From contig NW_026970653.1 of the NCBI RefSeq assembly GCF_963678635.1, forward strand, positions 1 to 64,000: a DNA stretch of 64,000 nt, in the 5' to 3' direction. The stretch comes from Symsagittifera roscoffensis (Eukaryota > Xenacoelomorpha > Acoela > Convolutidae). This document shows positions 57,815 through 64,000 of this stretch, one piece after another. The notes under the pieces were generated by a model that searched no databases, was not told where the DNA came from, and was given only the letters and a program-made list of their open reading frames with translations. Position 1 is the stretch's first letter. Each line of letters starts with the position of its first letter. The position numbers and the translations under genes were made by a program.

Positions 57815-57949
57815 CTATCTACAATTTAAAAAAAGTGCTTAACCGTTCTCAACTCAAGCAAAATTTTTTTCGATGTCTTGACCAAAAGCAATGTGAGCGA
57901 TTTTTTTTCAAATGCTCGAGCAAAATAACCACTGGAAAATGTGTAAGTA

Positions 57950-58068
57950 TGTGTATGTATGTATGTATGTATGTATGTATGTATGTATGTATGTATGTAT
58001 GTATGTATGTATGTATGTATGTATGTATGTATGTATGTATGTATGTATGTATGTATGTATGTGTGTAT
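57950..58068 (+). repeat. (ATGT)n microsatellite
   Basis: About 28 uninterrupted ATGT tetramers, tapering into imperfect copies at both ends. It creates a Tyr/Val/Cys/Met repeat frame that is not a gene. Confidence 0.98.
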
Positions 58069-58109
58069 TCATGTGTGTATAGATGTATGTACGTGTCTTT
58101 GTATATATC

Positions 58110-58505
58110 TATGAGCGATTTTTTATATTAAAAAAACGCTCAAAAAACCGCTAAAAATTTGAGCGGTTTGAACGGTTTTTTTTAGACAATTACGCTCAAA
58201 ATCTTGCTTCTAAATAAGCGGTTTGAGCAGTTTTTGAACGGTTTGTCTAAAAAAACGCTCAAAAACCGCGCAAAATTTGAACGGTTTTGAGCGGTTTATC
58301 TAAAAAAAAACGTTCAAAAACCGCTCAAATCTTGCGCGGTTTTTGAGCGGTTTTTTCTAGATAAACCAATCAAAACCATTCAAATCTTGCGCGGTTATTG
58401 GGCGATTTTTTTAGACAAACCGCCCAAACTGCTCATCTTGAAGCAAGATTTTGAGCGTAATTGTCTAAAAAAACCGCTCAAATCGCTCAAATCTTGCTTC
58501 AAATT
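58110..58505. repeat. TTTGAGCGGTTT repeat, right block
   Basis: About a dozen copies of AAAACCGCTCAAA and its complement in alternating orientation, often arranged so that one copy can pair with the next. Same family as the block at 56755-56860. Confidence 0.85.
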
Positions 58506-58509
58506 AGGT

Positions 58510-58880
58510 GAAAAATCTCAACTCGGGTGCTGTTTTGTGAATGTCAGTCGTGTCCTTATTGTTCAACAAAACATTCTCACATAGTCCACTTCTTCCTTAT
58601 TCATCCTAAAGTCGCTGAACCTTGAATTTTTCGATTGGCGACTAAACAGGTTGTTTTTTGAAACAAAAACTTTTAGTAAGCTCATTTAGGTTCATTATCC
58701 TAAAATTAGCTATTACCTCATGATTTGGTTCTAACATTTTCCTGTGTTCTAAGGTTATTGGAAAACTGGCCTGGTTTATAGATTTTTTAAACTGGTGTCT
58801 TTTTATGCTCCCTTTTGAGATCCTCTATCGGATTCACGCTTTTGTTCACAAAAATTGTCTTGTTCAAATTTTTTTTTAGA
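58510..58880. other. No gene recognised
   Basis: Mixed AT-rich sequence without a supported frame or repeat. Leads into the minus-strand gypsy relic. Confidence 0.45.
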
Positions 58881-60440
58881 AAAAAGTCCTGCTTTAGAAT
58901 AACTCTGCTTTAGAATGATCAGAGTTGTGAAGATTATCGACGACTGGGAAGCTCAACTAGAGATGTCTTCCTCGCAACTGCCCCGAGATAATCAGCGTTG
59001 TGCGAGTTACATAGATTGCCCCGTGGTTTGCGGCAGCCAGTGGGATGTTGTTGGGCACGAAGTCCAATCTGTCGAAGCCCATGTCCTTCCACATGTTCAT
59101 AGGAGGAATGACGCTGACCTTCAATTCCTTGACCTATTGATATATATTAAAATATTTATATTCTACATATGTATACGTCCATGCAATTAACTGACATCAG
59201 TTCCAACTTCAAACTACTACTTTTGGAAGCATCGTTTTCCTCTTTTTAATTTAGTTTTCTTTTTTTTGTGATCTTTCTAATCCAATGCATTTCCTCTTTT
59301 TGGCATGTTCTCACTACATTTTGTAACGCAGTCCTAGTCGCCAGATTTATTTAAAGTGTGGCTGAAGTCACCATGTCCGAACCTAATGTGATTTTCCTCG
59401 GCAACCGACTTCTTTTTCGTTGCGAAGTTCATTTTAAGTTCCTTCCCTCTTTCTGGCCCCAGCTTCATTCATCAAACTTGCCTGGCTAAACTTCACTTCA
59501 TGTCCGGGTGCTTTGATTTTAACTGTCTTTCAAGGTTACAGAAGAAGCAACACTGGTAAAATTTCATAATAAGTTCCCTGTCGTTTTCTTCATGATCCGC
59601 TTATATCGCGTCTTAGTTGTCGATGCTTTGTTTGTCCTTAGGACAAGCTGGTACGTGGTAGTCCAAAGAGCCACAACATGCGCAAGATAATTTTTTGTTT
59701 GTGCCAATCCTCTCTAAAATCATCTCATCAGGATTGCTGCTCTTTGTCACTGTTTCCCGAGCCAAAACGATTCATTGAAGGCTCGAAAATTATCCGTACT
59801 TTGTCTCCCTGATTTGCCCATTTTGACATAACACAATTCAGGTGTAAATTCGAGGTTACTAGTAATTTCCTTGTATTCTAGCTTCTTTGATAGATTCTCC
59901 TCTTCGAAGTGAAGCGTCAGCACTTCCATCCAGTGTCCATGCAGTTGTCTACCTTGTCCTTTTATCGCGTTAATTTTTTGAGAGTTCGCTTTTTCAATGG
60001 ATTTTAAGAGAACCTGGCAAGCGTTTCAAACATTGAACCGTATATATTGGTGTTATATGACATTGTAGAGAAATCTGGTTCAATTAGGGCCAGTTTATCC
60101 CTGAATAAGGCCGCGTGGGATTCGTACAGTTCTAGTTTGGAGGCGCCGCTCCGAGGCCTCCCCTTCTTGCTTACTCTTCGTTGCTGCCTTTATCTTTAAG
60201 ATTAATTGCCAGACACTCCGAGGTCCTCGAAATCGCGCGGTCTCGCATGAGTCAATGTGTCTCTGCTCCTTGCTGGTACAGGTCGTGTTGGGTCAGATAA
60301 CTTGTTTGAGTCGCGTTATTTTGCCCTCCATTGCTATCCATGCTGCCTTTATTTCTTTGTTTAATTGCGATCTCTGTTGTGCCACGGACTTCCTTTGTTG
60401 ATGCGTTTCTTGTCCAAATTACCTGGCAAAATACCGAAAT
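58880..60440 (-). mobile_element. Broken gag-protease piece of the giant-element family
   Basis: Minus-strand relic. Near 59750-59930 it has LHFEEENLSKKLEY, like the gag block LHFEEEDLSEGQEC at 21.4 kb. Near 59640-59700 it has a zinc-knuckle-like CACCGSLDYHVPAC, similar to CANCSSTDHHVSAC. Near 58920-59130 it has MWKDMGFDRLDFVPNNIP and AAANHGAIYV, the protease-side counterpart of AAANRGTIYV near 23730. The order (gag to the right, protease to the left) is that of one element on the minus strand. Very decayed, with many breaks, and no LTR identified; older than, or as old as, the copy at 16-39 kb. Confidence 0.7.
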
Positions 60441-61676
60441 ATTGCTTTTAGAGGGTTGACTATCTCTCAGCTTAAACTTTTATGTACTACCCGTGTATAG
60501 CCTAGTCTTCTACTTGGCTCAAAAAATGAACCCTTTCAATCTATGTTCAGCTTTTAATATAAGTATACAGAAGACCGGCAAACATTTTTTGCTGCCTTTT
60601 CATTTCTGATTTTCTAAGTAACTTAGTAACTTACACACAGTAACTTACAGCAGTACATCCAATAAGCTGGCATCGCTTTTTCCTGTTCAAATCAAGAACA
60701 ATTTTCAAATTTTTCATGTGAATGTTAAATTCTAATTAAAACAAAATCACCGTAGGTTGATAATTGCGCAAAATTCAATAAAAGTAGCAGTGATGTTTTA
60801 TGTAAAATGGAGTTGAAACCTAGTTCTTACAGGAAAAGATTTCGCTCAAATGGATTTGTCCAATAAACAATATAAAGGACAGCTATTGTCTTGTTGTTAG
60901 TGCACGTACCAAGTTCTTTTTTTTATCTGTCCTGGGATGGATTTTCGAGTTTTCCTTCAATATAGCCCAAGGCAATCTCTGATTGAAAATTGAAATCAAA
61001 GGTTAACCTGACTGATCAAGGTCTTCTTCTAATGTCCCCGGATTGCCTAAGCGGTTTTGTTAGGTAACTCAATGCAATCAATAAATTCAAGTACTCTGAT
61101 ACACCCTATTTAATTTCTAAAATTGATGCAGGTTCATTGGTTTAGACTCAATTTTTTTGGATTGGCAACAGCTCAAAAAATGCAGAAATTTTTTGTGGGC
61201 AAAGAGTCGGCTGTGGCTGATAAAACTTTGTTGCGAGATACATATCTTGCTTATTTTTTTGAGAAGGGAATACAAATCTTGCGAAAATCTTGTGAAACGA
61301 TTGCAGTTTTTTTTAAATGATACTTGTGAGATGTGAATTCCAAGATCACTGAGGTTGTCATGAGGTGACCTTCGGTACCTCGTTCCTAACGTGCTCTTTT
61401 TGCAGTATCTTTGCAGTTCGTGATGTTATTAGCCTTTGGTCAAGGTCAGCGGAGGCATATGTTGAGTGCCACGTTGAACGTGGTCACTCTCTAGATTATC
61501 TACATCGATATTAGATGTTGTCATTTTTCCTTAATGTAAAATCTCAGTCGAAAGACATTTCATTATTCTTGTTAAACTGAGACCGAGTATCTGATTACAC
61601 TATTCCTTGAAAACAACTATCTAACTAATAACTAATTTACATTTCACTTTACAACCAAGTTTTGAGTTAGTATTCC
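60441..61676. other. Unassigned; probable 5' LTR of gypsy fossil 2 at its right end
   Basis: No gene recognised; a 65-codon frame at 61123-61320 is not supported. The last few hundred bases before 61690 probably include the 5' LTR of the following element, because the sequence ends GGCAAATGTCA directly before the gag/primer-site motif. The start of the LTR is not visible, as its partner lies beyond the window. Confidence 0.35.
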
Positions 61677-61679
61677 TCG

Positions 61680-64000
61680 GCAAATGTCATGGCACAGCCA
61701 GCAGCTGCTGTGAATGAAGACAGAACTGACCTGTTAGGTATACCTCCCTTCTGGGCGAAACCATCTATTAACCTACCGTTTCTGTGGAAGTCGTTGATTG
61801 ATCACTTTTTCTTAGCAGTTGGACTCAAAGATAACGTTAACCCACAGGACCTTCTTGCCGAGCCCGCGGAGATTATTGATGAACCTCCTCCGAAACCAGA
61901 AACTGTTGGCACTGGAAAAGATGCAGAGGAGGCCAATGCTCGAGTCCTCAGGGATCAAGCAGCTGTCCGAAGAGCGAATGAGTGGAACCTTGAGCGTAGG
62001 AGGAAAGGTCTACGGATAATTTATAACTGGTTCTATCATGAGACGGAGGCTCGATTAAAATCACGGTTGTTTTTCTTGCTGGGTAACGAAGGCAAGAGGC
62101 GGTTTGCGGACTCATTTCCTTATATAGATATCAGCGTTACCTCATTCAGGGAATTTCACACTAACCGTGAAACGTTGTTTAAAGTGAAACGTGATTGCAC
62201 AGTCGAACGGATAAAGCTGTATAACACATTATTTAGGCTAGATAATGACATTTTTCATCTTTCTATGCTCGGCTAAGTGCTCAGGTTGCATTATGTAATT
62301 GGCCAAATGCCTAAGAGAAGGAGATTTTCAAAGACCTCTTCATTGGGAGAATTTGTGATGTAGACTTCCAACAACAGCTCATTAAAGCCAAGACGGATTT
62401 AGGCAATACTTTTAAACTTGTGTTGGAATGGGAGAAGGGAGCAAGCACGTCAGCTCAATTTCAGAAGCTACTTCCTCATAATCAAGATTCGAATACCAGC
62501 AGAGTTAAACAAGAACAAGCCTTTTCTATTCAGTTGTCTAGAAGAAAACGCAATGGTCCTCAGAACCAAGCGAATCGTCAAAATAACCAAGGCAACCAAG
62601 GCAATAAACTTTGTTACTTCTGCGGTAATCTTTTCAGTCTAGATCACAGAAAGTCTTGCCCAGCTCGGGAAGTTAAGTGTAACCTCTGTAAAAAGCGTGG
62701 CCATTTCGCAAAGTGTTGCAACTCGTCAAAGCGGAGGGTGAACTTGGTTCAGGAAGAACAGGAATTGCCCAGCCACTCAGTAGATTGTAACTTCCTAGAT
62801 GTTGACTATGATAGCGAATCGGAGTATTGCGTCTTCCAATTAGAAGATATAGGGCTAATCAACATCATTGAAATGCTCAAACCAGCTGGAGGCAAACCCG
62901 GGAGTCTCAGCATTCAACTCCGTCAAGTCCTAGTTTTTTTATTCCACATGATACAGGAAGCCCAGTCTCGTTCCTCAACAAACGTATTTTCAACCTTTTA
63001 CTACAACGAAGTCCATTCATTCTTTTTCGGGAGTTTGCAAGGCACCCAATCGAAACAACTTATGTGGATTATAATAAACGTCCCAACCGCTTATTGGGCT
63101 CGATCACTATTCCTATCTCTTCTAATGGTTGGAAAATTGAAGATGCTACTTTTCTCATTTCTAAAAACCGGACACGCAATCTTCTGGGTCTGGAATTCCA
63201 TGAGAAGTTGGTGATGGTGACTACCCAGTTGCGGGCAGAACACATTCATCTTCTTGGAGACACGCCGCATAATCCAATATCGGACCACTGGAGATCGTAT
63301 TTTGCTAAACGGTACGCTCTTGTATTTAATCGTCTTGGTAGATCAAAGAATCACAAAGTTTATACTAACTTCAAAGTCCCTCTTATTCCTCGGCAAGTCA
63401 AAGGTCGTAAAGTTCCGATACACATTCAGGGCAGAGTCGCGGACTAAATCAAGACCCTAGTGAAAAATGGTCATAATACGAAACTGATAAGTGTACGACT
63501 GATCTTTTTATTGCACCCATTGTGTTGACTGCCAAGAAGGTTGGTTCAATGAAACTGGCTCTTAAGGCCAAACCGATGAATGCACAAATCTACAAAAAAT
63601 AAGTATCAGATACCGAATAAACACGAACTCATTGACTCAGTGGCTCAAATGATTACCAAAGATGTTACTGTTAAGGTTTGGTTCACATCAATGTACTTGA
63701 AGTATGCTTTTAGCCAGTTGCCTTTATCGTTGATTACTAGTAATTATTGCAAATTTAACATCCTATGTGGCGAAGCAACTGGGACGTACAGATTTAAAAC
63801 TGGATTTTACGGCTTAACCGATATGCCAACCGAATTACAGAAGGCAATGGATTGTACCTTACAGGGCTTAGATGGTGTTATTTGTTATTTGGACGATATC
63901 CTGGTGGTCACGAAAAGGGATGTTGAAGATCACAAAGCGCGTGTAGAGGTAGTGATGAAAAGACTCGAAGTGTGAGTTTTCGGTTAATCAATCAACTTGG
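61680..64000 (+). mobile_element. Ty3/gypsy fossil 2: gag, knuckles, protease region, RT start
   Basis: Continues past the window edge. A gag frame starts at 61689 (MAQPAAAVNEDRTDLL, 195 codons) with an Arg/Glu-rich helical stretch. Then come two zinc knuckles (CYFCGNLFSLDHRKSC and CNLCKKRGHFAKCC at about 62600-62720) and a protease-side block (LLGLEFHEKL near 63180). Next is RT sequence from about 63580 with KNKYQIPNKHELIDSV, ATGTYRFKTGFYGLTDMP and the catalytic YLDD at 63885-63896. The words around it (KNKYQ-P, FYGLT-MP) are close to gypsy fossil 1 at 2.5-5.9 kb, so both belong to the same lineage. Broken, with several interruptions. Confidence 0.85.
62597..62730 (+). pseudogene. Zinc-knuckle block of gypsy fossil 2
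   Basis: A variant knuckle (C-x2-C-x8-H-x4-C) followed by a canonical C-x2-C-x4-H-x4-C (CNLCKKRGHFAKC). The same pair, in the same order, is in fossil 1 near 3402-3515, which supports the common lineage. Nucleic-acid-binding part of gag. Confidence 0.75.

Noticed and set aside
57802-58131. 109-codon frame rich in Cys, Met, Tyr and Val
   Set aside because: Pure translation of the (ATGT)n microsatellite.

Overview
The window looks like a gene-poor, repeat-rich part of an animal (invertebrate-type) nuclear genome. It is AT-rich and has no operon-like gene layout, no rRNA or tRNA gene that I could see, and no convincing intact host gene. Almost everything recognisable is a transposable element: Ty3/gypsy-type LTR fossils, three non-LTR (LINE) elements, small inverted-repeat DNA transposons and tandem repeats. 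I cannot name the species.

Layout. 1-2.5 kb is mostly non-coding with weak unidentified frames. 2.5-5.9 kb is a Ty3/gypsy fossil with gag, protease, RT and RNase H in one long frame. 5.9-7.4 kb holds AT-rich palindromic sequence and a small Harbinger-like inverted-repeat element. 7.4-12.3 kb is LINE A on the minus strand, with its RT segment present three times in tandem. 12.57-13.22 kb is the 3' end of LINE B (minus strand), whose other half lies 26 kb away at 39.0-41.0 kb.

LINE B is split by the main object of the window: a very large LTR element, about 22.6 kb from 16429 to 39005. It has LTRs of about 0.92-0.99 kb (TG...CA), a 5-bp target duplication (GTATG/GTGTG), a long non-coding leader with a 12 x 25-bp minisatellite, a Ty3/gypsy gag-pol region (about 20.2-28.1 kb) and a second coding region of about 8 kb (29.3-37.1 kb) not typical of gypsy elements, which includes SGNH-hydrolase-like motifs. 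A later 3207-bp tandem duplication (12884-16090 and 16091-19297) copied the LINE B/5' LTR/leader junction, so there are two 5' LTR copies. A solo LTR of the family lies at 50849-51369, and a broken gag-protease piece at about 58.9-60.4 kb.

Right half. 41.4-43.8 kb is a third non-LTR element with an RT and a C-terminal zinc-finger plus nuclease-like tail. 44.8-48.0 kb is a cluster of ~530-bp repeats in opposite orientations, each carrying two perfect hairpins. 49.2-54.6 kb is an unidentified coding-like block present twice. 54.9-56.3 kb is a 1380-bp CACTA-like inverted-repeat element with G-rich arrays. 56.75-58.5 kb has GAGCGG repeats, an 889-bp inverted-repeat element and an (ATGT)n microsatellite. 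61.7-64.0 kb is the start of another Ty3/gypsy fossil that runs off the window.

The sequences do not form one working pathway; they are layers of insertions. The order that can be read is: LINE B first, then the giant LTR element inside it, then the 3.2-kb tandem duplication, whose copies differ far less than the two ends of the LTR element do.
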